From: JAEUJZ01 sp964460115
GTDB taxonomy: Bacteria; Myxococcota_A; Polyangia; Palsa-1104; JAEUJZ01
Direction: 5' to 3'
NCBI GenBank assembly: GCA_964460115.1
Contig: CAYWPR010000017.1
Span: 1 to 64,000, forward strand
Length of the DNA: 64,000 nucleotides
Position numbers and translations under genes: made by a program. Every line of letters starts with the position of its first letter. Positions within the stretch are counted from its first letter, which is position 1. Shown piece after piece: positions 36,213-45,578 of the stretch. The notes below the pieces were generated by a model. It saw only the letters and a program-made list of their open reading frames with translations. It searched no databases and had not been told where the DNA came from.

Positions 36213-36923
36213 CTAGCGAGTTTCGGCGGTTTTTTCCGAGGATTGCTGTTTTAACGAACGAATCATCGAATCGATGGCGGCATTGGGCGTATCGCTTTGA
36301 ACGCGCTGCAAAAGCTCTGCTGCTTTGTCGAGCTGGCCGCGCTGCACGGCGCGCAGCGCATCATCGATAAGTTGCTGCCCTGCAGCGGAGAGCGGCGCTT
36401 CTTTGAGCGGGTTTCGCAAAAAGCGCAGCCCGCCAAGAATCAGGACGGCCCCGAGCACGACACCCAAAATTCCGGCAAATAGCCGCTTGGGCCACAAAGA
36501 CTTTGGCTGCCTCCGGCTCTCTGGCAAGCGCACTCCCGGACGCGGCAAAGGAGTCGGCTCGGTCAAAAGCAAGGCGGCGGTTCCTTCGTCATCCGGCCAG
36601 CTTGGCGGCACCGAAAGATTGGGCAAGGGCTCGAGCAGGGGTGAAAGTTCCAAGGCCACCGGCTCGGGCGGCAATGCCAAAGGTCGCGTCGGCAGATCGG
36701 ACAGCGGATCGGATTGTATGATCGGTCCTGGCGGCGGAACCGATGTCGGTGCCGGAACATGACGCGGAACCACCAAAGCGGCGGCGTGCTCCGCAATTTG
36801 CGACTGCACCAAATAAGATCCCGGTTGCCCCTGTGGCGCCCTTCCAGGTACAGGTGGCGGTGAGCGCGGCGGAATCGAAGGTGCAGAAGCCGACTTTAAA
36901 TGCCCAGATCCAGGTTTGTTCAT
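36213..36923 (-). CDS. Pro-rich single-pass membrane protein with TPR-like tail
   Basis: The 236-residue protein has a Pro/Ser-rich N-terminal half, a membrane helix near 165-185 (FAGILGVVLGAVLILGGL), and a C-terminal segment with the spacing of one tetratricopeptide-like repeat (ALRAVQRGQLDKAAELLQRV). Function is unknown. The gene is divergent from the FHVQTEDSG-domain gene and abuts the 179-bp inverted-repeat element at its 3' end. Confidence 0.6.
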   Translation of the reverse strand: MNKPGSGHLKSASAPSIPPRSPPPVPGRAPQGQPGSYLVQSQIAEHAAALVVPRHVPAPTSVPPPGPIIQSDPLSDLPTRPLALPPEPVALELSPLLEPLPNLSVPPSWPDDEGTAALLLTEPTPLPRPGVRLPESRRQPKSLWPKRLFAGILGVVLGAVLILGGLRFLRNPLKEAPLSAAGQQLIDDALRAVQRGQLDKAAELLQRVQSDTPNAAIDSMIRSLKQQSSEKTAETR

Positions 36924-36985
36924 CGACGGTGGCCGCCACTATAGCAGCGCAGTACAGTCTCGCCAGGAAAATTGTGATAGCCTGA

Positions 36986-38257
36986 TTGGTGGTGAATAAG
37001 CGCCCGCCTTTTCTCGGCTATAACCATAACGTCCGTCACAAGGGTCGGCTGTTCCACGTACAGACCGAAGATTCCGGTTTGTCGCGGTTGGTTTTGACCA
37101 CGCACGTCTTTGTGGAAGGGACGATCCTAGCGACGCTGCGCGCCCAGTACACGGCCGATGAACCGGATCCGGTTGTGCAAAAGCGGATGCAAGCGCAGCA
37201 CAAAGCGATGCTCAAACGGGTGCGCGACAGCGAATTTGATCAAGCGCCCGAGGTCTTGGCCCAGCTTGAAAAGCAAGCGGCCGCGCGGGCCGGAGAGCGC
37301 GATGCGTCCTCGAAAGCGCCGAGTTCCGCGGTGCCCGAGTCCAGTCTGCCGGAAAGCAGCCAGGAAACGCAGCGTTTGGTCATGCCGCCAAGTGGCGCCG
37401 CCAACAGCTCGGCTGCCGCTGCTCCGGTCGGCTCGCCGGCGCGCAAACCGGGACCGCCGCCGCCGCCGCAACCGGCGCGCAAAGACCATGCTGCAGCAAG
37501 CGGTGTGGTCAGCGGAACCATTAATGTTGCTTCGCCGCCGGTGAATATATCTGGTGAATCGACGGCGGAACTTTTGCCGGTGCCCAAGACGCAGGACAGC
37601 CATGCGCTGGCGGCACGGCTGGGCATTTCTCCGGCGATGCCGCAGGGCGTGGTGCCGCCTCCTTTGCGCGCTGGGGGCGAGGGTCGGTCCAGCGCCGCCA
37701 CGGCGTCGATTGGCGACGAGGACATAGAGCCCGTTGTCGAAATGGATCTCGCTTCCGCGGCAGAGGACGATGAACCGTCCATGACTATCGAGGCAGCGGA
37801 GCCCACCGACGAAGAGGCCGAAGCCGAAGAGTTGAGTAACGCCACGCCACTGCCTGTGGCCGTGCCGCTTGGACACGAAGAAACTTTTATGATTGGCGCA
37901 GAATCGCTGGCGCCGCCGCCGCGTACCGGACCCTTTACGGTTTCTATACCGCTTGGCAATCGAGTACGGCCGCTGCGCGGAACGCGACCTCTTGTGGATC
38001 GGCCGCTGCATAGCGGTGCATTGCGCGCGCGTCCAACTTCCGAGGGGGTGGTGGTGCTGTGCATGGGACCGCCGCTGCCCAAGCTGTCTAACCGTCAGTC
38101 GCAAAATGCCCATTCGGGTTTGCGCACGACGCAATTTTCGGTGCATCCGACAACTCCTTCGCCACAATCGAACATGGTCCCGGTCGGGTTTGGCAGCGAT
38201 GGGCATGGCTTTGATGAAGCGCTCATCGCATTTTTACATCGCGAAGCCAGCCGGTAG
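36986..38257 (+). CDS. Hypothetical protein with a deltaproteobacterial FHVQTEDSG domain
   Basis: The 423-residue protein starts with a compact domain of about 85 residues (GYNHNVRHKGRLFHVQTEDS, then TTHVFVEGTILATLR and QAQHKAMLKRVRDSEFD). I recognise this block as recurring at the N-terminus of uncharacterised myxobacterial proteins. The remaining about 330 residues are Ala/Pro/Ser/Glu-rich and probably disordered. There is no signal peptide or membrane segment. The start is ambiguous: TTG 36986, GTG 36989 or GTG 36992, none with a strong ribosome site. Confidence 0.65.
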   Translation: MVVNKRPPFLGYNHNVRHKGRLFHVQTEDSGLSRLVLTTHVFVEGTILATLRAQYTADEPDPVVQKRMQAQHKAMLKRVRDSEFDQAPEVLAQLEKQAAARAGERDASSKAPSSAVPESSLPESSQETQRLVMPPSGAANSSAAAAPVGSPARKPGPPPPPQPARKDHAAASGVVSGTINVASPPVNISGESTAELLPVPKTQDSHALAARLGISPAMPQGVVPPPLRAGGEGRSSAATASIGDEDIEPVVEMDLASAAEDDEPSMTIEAAEPTDEEAEAEELSNATPLPVAVPLGHEETFMIGAESLAPPPRTGPFTVSIPLGNRVRPLRGTRPLVDRPLHSGALRARPTSEGVVVLCMGPPLPKLSNRQSQNAHSGLRTTQFSVHPTTPSPQSNMVPVGFGSDGHGFDEALIAFLHREASR

Positions 38258-38289
38258 CACTAGGTCGAAAAGCGACTTAAGCTGGTTAG

Positions 38290-38550
38290 ATGGCCGAAGT
38301 AAAAATCTATACGACCAAGCTTTGTCCGTATTGTTTGCGCGCCAAGTCGCTGCTGACGCAGAAACGGGTGGCTTTTCAAGAAATCGACGTGTCGAGTAAC
38401 GCCGAAATCCGCCAATGGCTAAAGGAATTTACCGGTAGTCCGACGGTGCCCCAGATCTTTATCAACGGGCAAGCCGTCGGAGGCTACGATGACATCGCCG
38501 CCCTTGATCGCAAAGGGCGGCTCGATCCGCTGCTTTTAGCCGATCACTAA
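38290..38550 (+). CDS. grxC: Glutaredoxin, GrxC type
   Basis: The 86-residue dithiol glutaredoxin has the CPYC active site at residues 11-14 (TKLCPYCLRAKSLL), the cis-proline segment TVPQIFING and the GG..DIAALDRKG C-terminus, the usual family length. It reduces disulphides and glutathionylated proteins in the cytoplasm. It is convergent with rsfS with a 13-bp gap. Confidence 0.93.
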   Translation: MAEVKIYTTKLCPYCLRAKSLLTQKRVAFQEIDVSSNAEIRQWLKEFTGSPTVPQIFINGQAVGGYDDIAALDRKGRLDPLLLADH

Positions 38551-38563
38551 GCGCTACGCAGTA

Positions 38564-39025
38564 CTACGCCGACGACGAATAACTGCGACTGCTCGGCGCC
38601 GGAGAGTCTCCATACTCGTAGGCGCCGGCGCGGGTCAGGCGCTGCTCGGGGGGAACGACCAGGGGAATGCGCGGCGCGTCAAACCACATTCCTTCCAAGT
38701 CGTAAAATTCGCGCAACGGCTGATCAAATATGTGAAAGACCACCTCTCCGTAGTCGAGCAAGGCCCAGCGCCCCTCGCGTACGCCTTCGACGCCCAGGGG
38801 ACGAAATCCCTGCTCGGACATGATCTGCTCGATGTGCTCGGCGATGGCGCGAACGGCGCGCTGCCCCGTCGCAGAAGCGACTAGCAGATACTCTGTGTAG
38901 CTTTGGGTATCGGTAAGGTCGATAAGCACGGGTCCCAGGGCTTTTTTGTCGATGGCGGCCTGGGCGGCGCTTAGCGCCTTTTTCAGGATGGGGTCTTGAG
39001 ATTTGTCGGATTTGGCGTTGCTCAA
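38564..39025 (-). CDS. rsfS: Ribosomal silencing factor RsfS
   Basis: The product of about 153 residues belongs to the RsfS/Iojap family, which binds ribosomal protein L14 and blocks subunit joining in starvation. Family blocks LIDLTDTQSYTEYLLVASATG, EGVREGRWALLDYGEVVFHI and REFYDLEGMW are clear. The likely start is TTG at 39025 with AGGAG about 10 bp upstream, leaving 13 bp after the preceding stop; an ATG at 39103 would overlap that gene by 65 bp. NadD, the usual neighbour of RsfS, is absent here. Confidence 0.88.
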   Translation of the reverse strand: MSNAKSDKSQDPILKKALSAAQAAIDKKALGPVLIDLTDTQSYTEYLLVASATGQRAVRAIAEHIEQIMSEQGFRPLGVEGVREGRWALLDYGEVVFHIFDQPLREFYDLEGMWFDAPRIPLVVPPEQRLTRAGAYEYGDSPAPSSRSYSSSA

Positions 39026-39038
39026 GCGATTCTTTCTC

Positions 39039-39800
39039 CTAGTTTGTTGTCTCAGAACGCTGACCTTCACTCCCATTCCATTTTTGATCGAATTTGTGCA
39101 CAACCTGAGCGAGGTAGCGCCGCGCCGAGAGAATTCTCAGCGAACTTTTGGCCTCTGCCGCGACTGCCAAAAGGGCGGGCAGGGGCGGCAGGGCATCGGG
39201 CTGGTGATTGATTTGTGCCCGTATCCAGGGCGGCGCCACCTGTGCCAGGCGCGTGCCCTGCAAAATAATTTGTTCCAGCACGGCGCTGGCCAATTCCCGC
39301 TGGGCCGCTTCCGTGGCTTGATCGATGGTGCTGCGCAAACGCTGCGCTTCGCTGGACAAAACTCCAGCCCCAGTATGGTAGCGCGCGCAGTAATGATCAA
39401 AGAGGGTGGCAGTATGAAAAGCGCGGCTGCCTTCCTGCAGCGCATTTAGAACCGCCAGTCCGAAAAATAGCCGCCGCAGTTGTTTGCGCCGACGGAGTAG
39501 CGAGGCGACGCCACTAATCGCTGAAAGTACACCCAAGCGGGACTTTTTCTCTTCGCCCGCCAGCATGGCATCGACAGCCGCTTCATCCAGATCTACGTAG
39601 CGCAACTGGGCAACGTGATAAAGCAAGCCGCGCTGTAGCGCCTCGGCCAGAAGTTCGCCCACCCCGGGCAGTGGAATTCCCGTGGCCGCGCCGACAAGTG
39701 CACTGCGAAAAAGAATGGCCTGCCGGTGGACTGCCAGGTGCTCGGTTTCAGCGGCAGGATTTTCTGCGGCGCCGGGGCCTGCAGTTCCATGATTTGTCAC
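39039..39800 (-). CDS. Hypothetical membrane-associated protein
   Basis: The 253-residue protein is largely helical, with weakly hydrophobic stretches (FRSALVGAATGIPLPGVGELL and FFGLAVLNALQEG) but no certain membrane span or catalytic motif. I do not recognise the family. GTG is the start, with GGAGAA 6 bp upstream. It precedes rsfS by 13 bp and is probably co-transcribed with it. Confidence 0.6.
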   Translation of the reverse strand: MTNHGTAGPGAAENPAAETEHLAVHRQAILFRSALVGAATGIPLPGVGELLAEALQRGLLYHVAQLRYVDLDEAAVDAMLAGEEKKSRLGVLSAISGVASLLRRRKQLRRLFFGLAVLNALQEGSRAFHTATLFDHYCARYHTGAGVLSSEAQRLRSTIDQATEAAQRELASAVLEQIILQGTRLAQVAPPWIRAQINHQPDALPPLPALLAVAAEAKSSLRILSARRYLAQVVHKFDQKWNGSEGQRSETTN

Positions 39801-39839
39801 GACGTTCTCCTTCTCGGCAGTGCTCCGCAGCGAAATCGA

Positions 39840-40922
39840 TCAAGGTCGAGTCGGCAAAAGACCATTTAGCAGTTCCAGTTTATCCTGGTTTGGGCGCTCT
39901 CTTTTCGGTGGCTCATTCCATTCGCCAGGAGGCTTGATGCTTTCTATCTGTGTGCCTAGGGCGACCACTTGCATTTCGTGCTGCGCTTCTACTTGTATAC
40001 GTTCGTTGTCGGCAGCAACCGTTCCGGGGGGAGCTTTTCCCCGCGCCGTCACAAAGCGAACCGACAACTGCATTTGCAACAGGGTGCTGCGCTGCCTATC
40101 TACTACAGCATAACCATCGAGTGAATCGACTGCCACCGCGCTGCGCCAAGTTTTTCCAGCATCTTGCGACAGTTGCCGCTCGCCGTTTTTTTGCTGTCGA
40201 GACAAAGTAACCTGCCAGGCCGCGCGTCCAAGGCGCGTCGTCTCGACGGGCGCGCTAAGAAACACAAAAGGCGCCACCGCATCAAGCAGCGCCGCCCCGG
40301 ATTCATAGCCTATCGCCCGCAGCCTATAGGCTTCGTCGCCTTCGAGACGCTGGCGAATGTAGGGGGCGTAGCGCATGCGCAGATATGCAAATTCTTTTTC
40401 AAGCACGGCCTCGACGCCATAGCCGTGGTCGTTCTGGTTTTGAAGCTGCACATTGCCGGCGTTGTCTACGGCGATAAAACGGGATTCGCTCAGGGTCGAT
40501 ACTGCGCCTTCCCAGGCAGCTCCGCCGTCGAAAGGATGGATGGGCTGGCCTTCACGAAAGCCGGGGCTTAGCTCGGGCGGGCGGGCTTGGGCTGGGCTTT
40601 GTTCAACCGGCGTAATCGTATAGCGGGTGCGCGATTCGATGCGATGTGCACCAAGGCGGCTCGACAGCTCGGCATGCGAAAGGCGAGCGATTTGCAACAA
40701 GATGTCGGTGCGCGTGAGTGCTTGTCCGGTGCGCAGAAGCCCAATCGAGGCCGACATCATTCCCGATGGATTTGGCGAATCGTGCTGCTCGCTGCGGTCT
40801 GCCGAGCGATGGCAGAACGCCAGCGAGAAAAGCACGGCACAGCCCATCAGTCCTTTTAGGCCGTTTCGACGAGAACTCAAGCAAAACACCGGCACATATG
40901 TCGATGGTAGCGCTCTTCCCAT
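39840..40922 (-). CDS. Probable lipoprotein of unknown function
   Basis: The product of about 360 residues has a hydrophobic segment ending in a lipobox (MGCAVLFSLAFC), suggesting secretion as a lipoprotein. The ATG at 40922 would give an overlong n-region, so a TTG about 40 bp inside the frame may be the true start. The rest is beta-rich with no recognised domain (WQVTLSRQQKNGERQ, LLQMQLSVRFVTARG). It sits between the DUF2254 gene and the hypothetical gene before rsfS on the same strand. Confidence 0.58.
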   Translation of the reverse strand: MGRALPSTYVPVFCLSSRRNGLKGLMGCAVLFSLAFCHRSADRSEQHDSPNPSGMMSASIGLLRTGQALTRTDILLQIARLSHAELSSRLGAHRIESRTRYTITPVEQSPAQARPPELSPGFREGQPIHPFDGGAAWEGAVSTLSESRFIAVDNAGNVQLQNQNDHGYGVEAVLEKEFAYLRMRYAPYIRQRLEGDEAYRLRAIGYESGAALLDAVAPFVFLSAPVETTRLGRAAWQVTLSRQQKNGERQLSQDAGKTWRSAVAVDSLDGYAVVDRQRSTLLQMQLSVRFVTARGKAPPGTVAADNERIQVEAQHEMQVVALGTQIESIKPPGEWNEPPKRERPNQDKLELLNGLLPTRP

Positions 40923-40958
40923 CAAATGGGCATCAAAATGGGAAGTTGCGGAGCCATT

Positions 40959-42602
40959 TCAGGGCGCCGCCTCATCAGGCGGCCAGAACCACGAAAAAAA
41001 GACTTTGAGCTGTTCTTTGCGCTGCGGTTCCAGATAGTCAAGATTGGTGCCGCGGTCGACGACTTCCCAAAAATCTTTGCTTTGCACGGCAAGCAGCTCG
41101 TCATGAATCGAGCGCAGGCGCTCGGGGCGTTCCTCTTTCATGTCCAAAAAGATCTGTCGCGCCGCTTGTCGGTTGCCCATTTCCAGATAAGCCGTCGCCA
41201 GCTTGATTTGCGCTTTGCGCACCCCGCGCAAAGTGATTTCCTGCGCGTCGGTTTCCGGCGCTTGATCGATGGACAATAGGCAGGCGAGCAGGGCTTCGTG
41301 CGCGGCCGAGCGCTGCTGTTCGGCCAGCTCGCACAGCGCTGCCAAATCGTAGGCGATGGTTTCGGTGACAAATCCCAAATGTTGTTTGAGCGCGAAGTGC
41401 GCGTAGTAGCGAAAATGCCCGCAAATTTCGAGAATCGTGTCGGTCTGGTCGTAACTGAGAATTTTTTCGGCCAGTTGACGGTACTGATGCAGCACGTTGT
41501 AGGCGCCGCGCACTTTTTGTGCAGTCAGCGCGTTGCGCAAAAAGGTGTTGAAGAATTTGACGCACAAGGCCAGCGCCGGCTTGTCACCGACTTCTAGCGC
41601 CGCTTCGCCTAGATAGCGCGCGTCGATGACGATAAGCTGGCTGATGTCCGGCAGCTCTTCGAGCGCCACCGAATAGACTTTCAAAAGCTGACGCAGCACC
41701 TTCCATTCGACCCAGGTGCCGTCGGCGGCCAGCGCCGAAAGCGACTCTTTGGCCATCGAGACAAAATCCGGGCCGGCGCGCAAAGTACGGCTCGGCTTAA
41801 ACCACTGCAGGCTTTGCGCGACTTTCAGCGGCAAATAGCCGACGCCCAAATCTTTCAGCGCATCGACGGCACTGGCGGCGATAAGCTGGTCGCGGCTGGT
41901 GATGGCGTTGACCGCGACGTCGGAAAGCTGCTCGATGCCATCGACGACCGCCTGCTGCCGCAACTCTATCGATTCTTTTTCACTGACCGATTGCAAAAGC
42001 GTCTGATCGCGAATGCGCAAAACGATTTGTTCGGGATCCAAAAAATCAAACACATAGCTGAAGTAGGGAATGATCAAAAGCAGGCTGATGGTCACGAGGG
42101 CCAGCGTGAAGGCGATGGCGTTGCGCGGCACCAAAAGCCGGCTGACCGACAAAGAAACCCACAGCGATAGCAGGCAAGTGACCACGAAGAAGCCAAGCAC
42201 CGCTCGGTTTTTGCGATCGCGAAAAAACATCGGGGTGATGCGCGGTGTGTAGCGGGTGGCTGCAAGTTGTACGACGATGCTGACCACGGTGATGACGATG
42301 CCAAGGACCGCGACGACCACCTGGGCGAGATTGCCCAGTGCGTTTTGCGCCGTCTCGACATCAAAGCGCAAAAGCAGCGACAGCGGCGACAGCATAGGCC
42401 GAGTTGCCGCCTGAAAATAATCAAGCAGATAGATGCTAACAAACAGCACCAAGGCCATGCCGCCCACCGCCAACCACGGCGGCACTCGTAAAAGCCGCCG
42501 CCAGCGTGACGAAGCGCGCTGCATGCGCGCCACAGGTCGCGTAGCCGGTGCCGAATCCTGAAGAGCCAAGGGCGGATCGGAAGACGGAACCATTGCGCTC
42601 AT
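40959..42602 (-). CDS. DUF2254-family membrane protein
   Basis: The 547-residue protein has four N-terminal membrane helices (about 45-70, 95-118, 135-155 and 165-190) and a large cytoplasmic helical domain. Conserved DUF2254 features are visible: LLRFDVETAQNALGNLAQ, IVITVVSIVVQLAATRYTPR and FFRDRKNRAVLGFFV. Function is unknown. The following gene on this strand (39840) begins 36 bp after its stop. Confidence 0.82.
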   Translation of the reverse strand: MSAMVPSSDPPLALQDSAPATRPVARMQRASSRWRRLLRVPPWLAVGGMALVLFVSIYLLDYFQAATRPMLSPLSLLLRFDVETAQNALGNLAQVVVAVLGIVITVVSIVVQLAATRYTPRITPMFFRDRKNRAVLGFFVVTCLLSLWVSLSVSRLLVPRNAIAFTLALVTISLLLIIPYFSYVFDFLDPEQIVLRIRDQTLLQSVSEKESIELRQQAVVDGIEQLSDVAVNAITSRDQLIAASAVDALKDLGVGYLPLKVAQSLQWFKPSRTLRAGPDFVSMAKESLSALAADGTWVEWKVLRQLLKVYSVALEELPDISQLIVIDARYLGEAALEVGDKPALALCVKFFNTFLRNALTAQKVRGAYNVLHQYRQLAEKILSYDQTDTILEICGHFRYYAHFALKQHLGFVTETIAYDLAALCELAEQQRSAAHEALLACLLSIDQAPETDAQEITLRGVRKAQIKLATAYLEMGNRQAARQIFLDMKEERPERLRSIHDELLAVQSKDFWEVVDRGTNLDYLEPQRKEQLKVFFSWFWPPDEAAP

Positions 42603-42622
42603 TGTAGCGCGTTATGGACTGG

Positions 42623-43147
42623 TTAGGCGTTGTGCAGGGGCACGGATGTATTGCCAATGCAAAGGCGGTAGCCGCAAGGGCCCTCCTCTAAATATTCGGC
42701 CAGGCTGTAGTAGGCCGGTCGGCAGAAGTGGGCATCAAAAGTACCGCCTTTGACGCGGCAATAAAATCCACGCCCTGTGACATAGCGCAGGCTGAATAGG
42801 TCCAGCGCTTCTTCGCTGCCATCGCTTAAAAAGATCTGCACAGGCGGCGTTTCATTCGGCGAAATCGTAATTCGCCGGACGATAAACGGCGCGTCCTTAA
42901 CCGTGATTGGGTAAGAAAATGGCGGCACCTGCAATAGATAGGTTCCGCCCGGTGTGCGGGTGATCGAGCGATGAAAAAGTTCGACGATGCGCGGATTTTC
43001 AATCAGAGCATCCTCGTGCCACCATCGGCCTTCTTCATCGAGAGTGATGCGCTCTAGCCCTTGACCGAGTTGCAGGGCCTGCCGAAGCGGCGCGGGCAAT
43101 GTCGAATCGGCCAAAACCTCATCGACAAGATTTTGAAAGTTGGACAT
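42623..43147 (-). CDS. DUF1285-like protein
   Basis: The 174-residue cytoplasmic protein resembles DUF1285 proteins: RITLDEEGRWWHEDALIENP, a RIVELFHRSITRTPGGTYLL block and ITVKDAPFIVRRI. These are small beta-rich proteins without known activity. AAGGAG 6 bp before the ATG fixes the start. It is divergent from the GTG-initiated gene at 43199 and 20 bp from DUF2254. Confidence 0.65.
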   Translation of the reverse strand: MSNFQNLVDEVLADSTLPAPLRQALQLGQGLERITLDEEGRWWHEDALIENPRIVELFHRSITRTPGGTYLLQVPPFSYPITVKDAPFIVRRITISPNETPPVQIFLSDGSEEALDLFSLRYVTGRGFYCRVKGGTFDAHFCRPAYYSLAEYLEEGPCGYRLCIGNTSVPLHNA

Positions 43148-43198
43148 TGGGTACTCCTTCCCATTGATCCTGTGGGTGACAGGACTACACTACGCGAC

Positions 43199-43903
43199 GT
43201 GCAAATAGGGTTGATACTTGCGCTAGTCCACGCCATCGTCCACCTACGCCCGGAAAATACACCGCCGCCGCCAGCAGGCTATGTCTATATGGCCAATGGT
43301 GTCTTGCCGATCGCTCCGCCGCTTCGCGATCCGCGCCTAGATGCCGTGCTGGTGCTGGAACCTGTAGGCGGTAGTGGTTCTGGCGCGGGGCGTGCACTGT
43401 CGAATGCGGCGCCAGCGGCCTCCATTGAAGTGCGGCTGCATGGGGCGCGCTTGCTGCCGGCGGTGATTTTGGCAACCGCGGAAAGCCAAGTGGTTTTTGG
43501 CAATGACGATCGCCGGCCATTGACCCTGCTTTGTGCGCAGGCGCAAGAGCTATTTCCCAGCACTCCGCTTTTGCCCGGCGTGCGCCTGGCGGTCAGTCCG
43601 CCCGGTCCGGGACAGTTCGATCTGCGCAGCGCTGAATATCCGGATTTGCACGCGACATTGCTTGTGCCGCGCGGCCCGGCCAGCCGTCTGCAATGGAGCC
43701 CGCTTGGGGAAATCGGCGAAGCGCGGTTTGATGTTCCCGAAGGGATCTATCAAGCGCGGCTGTTCTTCTTGCATCACTACATCGCAGCGCAGGAGGTGAC
43801 GGTGAAGCGTCCAGGTCCGGGTGGCGCGGCGGCGAGCGAGTTTGTGCTATACGCGGTCTGGCCTTCGGCTTCTCGTCCTTTGCCGGCGGCGCCGCGCCCT
43901 TAA
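43199..43903 (+). CDS. Hypothetical beta-rich protein
   Basis: The frame extends further upstream over the start of the divergent gene, so the GTG at 43199 is preferred, giving 234 residues. After a short hydrophobic N-terminus (IGLILALVHAIVHL) the sequence is beta-rich and ends in a pattern typical of carboxypeptidase-regulatory-like or cupredoxin-like domains (EIGEARFDVPEGIYQARLFFLHHYIAAQEVTV). It may be exported. It lies 19 bp before the MXAN_5187-type gene and is probably co-transcribed with it. Confidence 0.55.
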   Translation: MQIGLILALVHAIVHLRPENTPPPPAGYVYMANGVLPIAPPLRDPRLDAVLVLEPVGGSGSGAGRALSNAAPAASIEVRLHGARLLPAVILATAESQVVFGNDDRRPLTLLCAQAQELFPSTPLLPGVRLAVSPPGPGQFDLRSAEYPDLHATLLVPRGPASRLQWSPLGEIGEARFDVPEGIYQARLFFLHHYIAAQEVTVKRPGPGGAAASEFVLYAVWPSASRPLPAAPRP

Positions 43904-43922
43904 CTTAAGAGGATACTTACGG

Positions 43923-45509
43923 ATGGTTTCGACTTCTGGCATGCCCTTATCCAAGCTATGGATGCTTTTGCTGACACTTTTATGTGCGCTGCTCGTACTG
44001 CCGCTGCTGGTTTTAGAGCCAGAGCTGCGCCGCCGCGATGCCGAGGAGCAATCGCAGCGGCTATTGCGCGCCCAAGTTGCGGCGGAACAGCTGCTGGCCA
44101 ATCAGGCCCACCAGCTTGTGGCTGCGGCGACGCAGATGGCCGGCGATGCCGTCCTGCAGACCACCCTGCACGAAATGGGGCGCGGCCAGGCGGAACTGCC
44201 GCTTTTGCATGATGCGGCGCAGTCTCAATTGCGCAGACTGAGTCAGCCGCTCGATCAAGCTTTGCGCGGCCAAGGGGGGCTTGGGCTATTGCTGTGCGCC
44301 GACGGTCGCGGCCGTGTTTTGGCGCGGCTGCTGCATGACGAGGCGGTTTATCGCGATCCGATCGATGGCTTTCCGATCGTCGAAGCGGCGCTGCGAGGAT
44401 ATAGGCTGGATGATCTGTGGCTGCTAGATGGGGTGCTGTACCGCGTTGCGGCCTCTCCGGTGGTGGCGCCGAGTCATGATCGATACGTGGGAGCGGTGCT
44501 GATTGGCCAAGCGCTGGGCAGCGACATCGTACGCATGATTCATCAGATGACCGGAGTGCAGGCGGTCATTCTGGCGGGTGGTCGAGTGGTTGCTACATCG
44601 CTAAGCGGCGAGGTGCCCGACGCGCATATGCTGCTTGCGGCGCATAGCGACAAAAATCCGCCAAGCGCCATTGTGCCTGCGGGGACCGAGCCAACGCTCG
44701 GCGCTTCCGCCCCTGTGATACGCCGTTTGGTAGCGGGGCAGGATCGACTTTTGGCTTTTGTCGAGATGCCCGGCGCAGCGGCGCAACAGGGGGCGCTTTT
44801 GGTGCTGCTTTCCGAAGTGACTACGGCGAAAACTCTTTCGGGGTTATTGCGCGACGGAATGCAGCATGCCCGCGATTGGCGAATTCAGGGATTGGTGGGG
44901 CTTTTGGGCGGGGTGGCGGTGCTGTTTGCAATGGGCCTTGGCATCATGCGGGCTGAAAGCGCGCCGCAAAAAGTGCCGCGCGGGCAGTCATCGGCTGCGC
45001 ATTCGAGTGGGGCTGCGGCGGCGCGGGCTTCAGCGATTCCGCCGCCGATTTCGGCGCGGGCCTTTTCGGTCGGCGGTCCGGTGACATCCGTGGCTGCGGG
45101 CCACGTAGCTGAAACCGTAGCTCCGGCGCCAGGCTTATGGGCGCCGTCTTCGGATTTCGCATCCGACGCGGATGGCTACGAGGAGCAGCCGCCAACTCCG
45201 CCGGCTGGACACATTCTTCCGCCACCGAATTCGAACTTTGAACCGACGCTAATCGTCGGAGGCGTACCCGACGCCGACGGAGTTATCACCGATCCCGATG
45301 CGTCATTTTATCAAGTCTTTCAAGAATACGTATTAACCCGCGAGCGCTGCCGTGAATCCGTTGAGGGAATTAGCTACGAGCAGTTTCGTCAACGCTTGCA
45401 GGAAAGCCGTGCCGAGATCATCAAACAGCACGGCTGCCGCACGGTGAACTTTCAGGTCTATGTCAAGGAAGGTCGGGCTGCGCTACGCGCCACTCCAATT
45501 TGGCGGTAG
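43923..45509 (+). CDS. MXAN_5187-type membrane sensor protein
   Basis: The 528-residue protein has an N-terminal membrane helix (LWMLLLTLLCALLVLPLLVLE), an extracytoplasmic CACHE-like sensory domain (about 35-285, with GLGLLLCADGRGRVLARLL and YVGAVLIGQALGSDIVRMIH), a second helix near 325-345 (GLVGLLGGVAVLFAMGLGIM), a disordered Ala/Pro linker and a conserved C-terminal domain of about 70 residues (FQEYVLTRERCRESVEGISY, then KQHGCRTVNFQVYVKEG). The architecture matches the myxobacterial MXAN_5187 group: a sensor without histidine kinase or methyl-accepting output. The ATG at 43923 follows AAGAGG. Confidence 0.75.
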   Translation: MVSTSGMPLSKLWMLLLTLLCALLVLPLLVLEPELRRRDAEEQSQRLLRAQVAAEQLLANQAHQLVAAATQMAGDAVLQTTLHEMGRGQAELPLLHDAAQSQLRRLSQPLDQALRGQGGLGLLLCADGRGRVLARLLHDEAVYRDPIDGFPIVEAALRGYRLDDLWLLDGVLYRVAASPVVAPSHDRYVGAVLIGQALGSDIVRMIHQMTGVQAVILAGGRVVATSLSGEVPDAHMLLAAHSDKNPPSAIVPAGTEPTLGASAPVIRRLVAGQDRLLAFVEMPGAAAQQGALLVLLSEVTTAKTLSGLLRDGMQHARDWRIQGLVGLLGGVAVLFAMGLGIMRAESAPQKVPRGQSSAAHSSGAAAARASAIPPPISARAFSVGGPVTSVAAGHVAETVAPAPGLWAPSSDFASDADGYEEQPPTPPAGHILPPPNSNFEPTLIVGGVPDADGVITDPDASFYQVFQEYVLTRERCRESVEGISYEQFRQRLQESRAEIIKQHGCRTVNFQVYVKEGRAALRATPIWR

Positions 45510-45524
45510 ACTAGGTCGGCGCAT

Positions 45525-45571
45525 CTGCTGCCCTGCGCAAACGACGGGGTTTGCCGGGCGGCAGGCAGCAG
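45525..45571. terminator. Hairpin between convergent genes
   Basis: An outer 8-bp stem (CTGCTGCC with GGCAGCAG) and an inner 6-bp stem (GCAAAC with GTTTGC) form a long hairpin between two convergent genes. There is no clear T-run, so it is only a possible terminator. Confidence 0.5.
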
Positions 45572-45578
45572 CGCTTTG

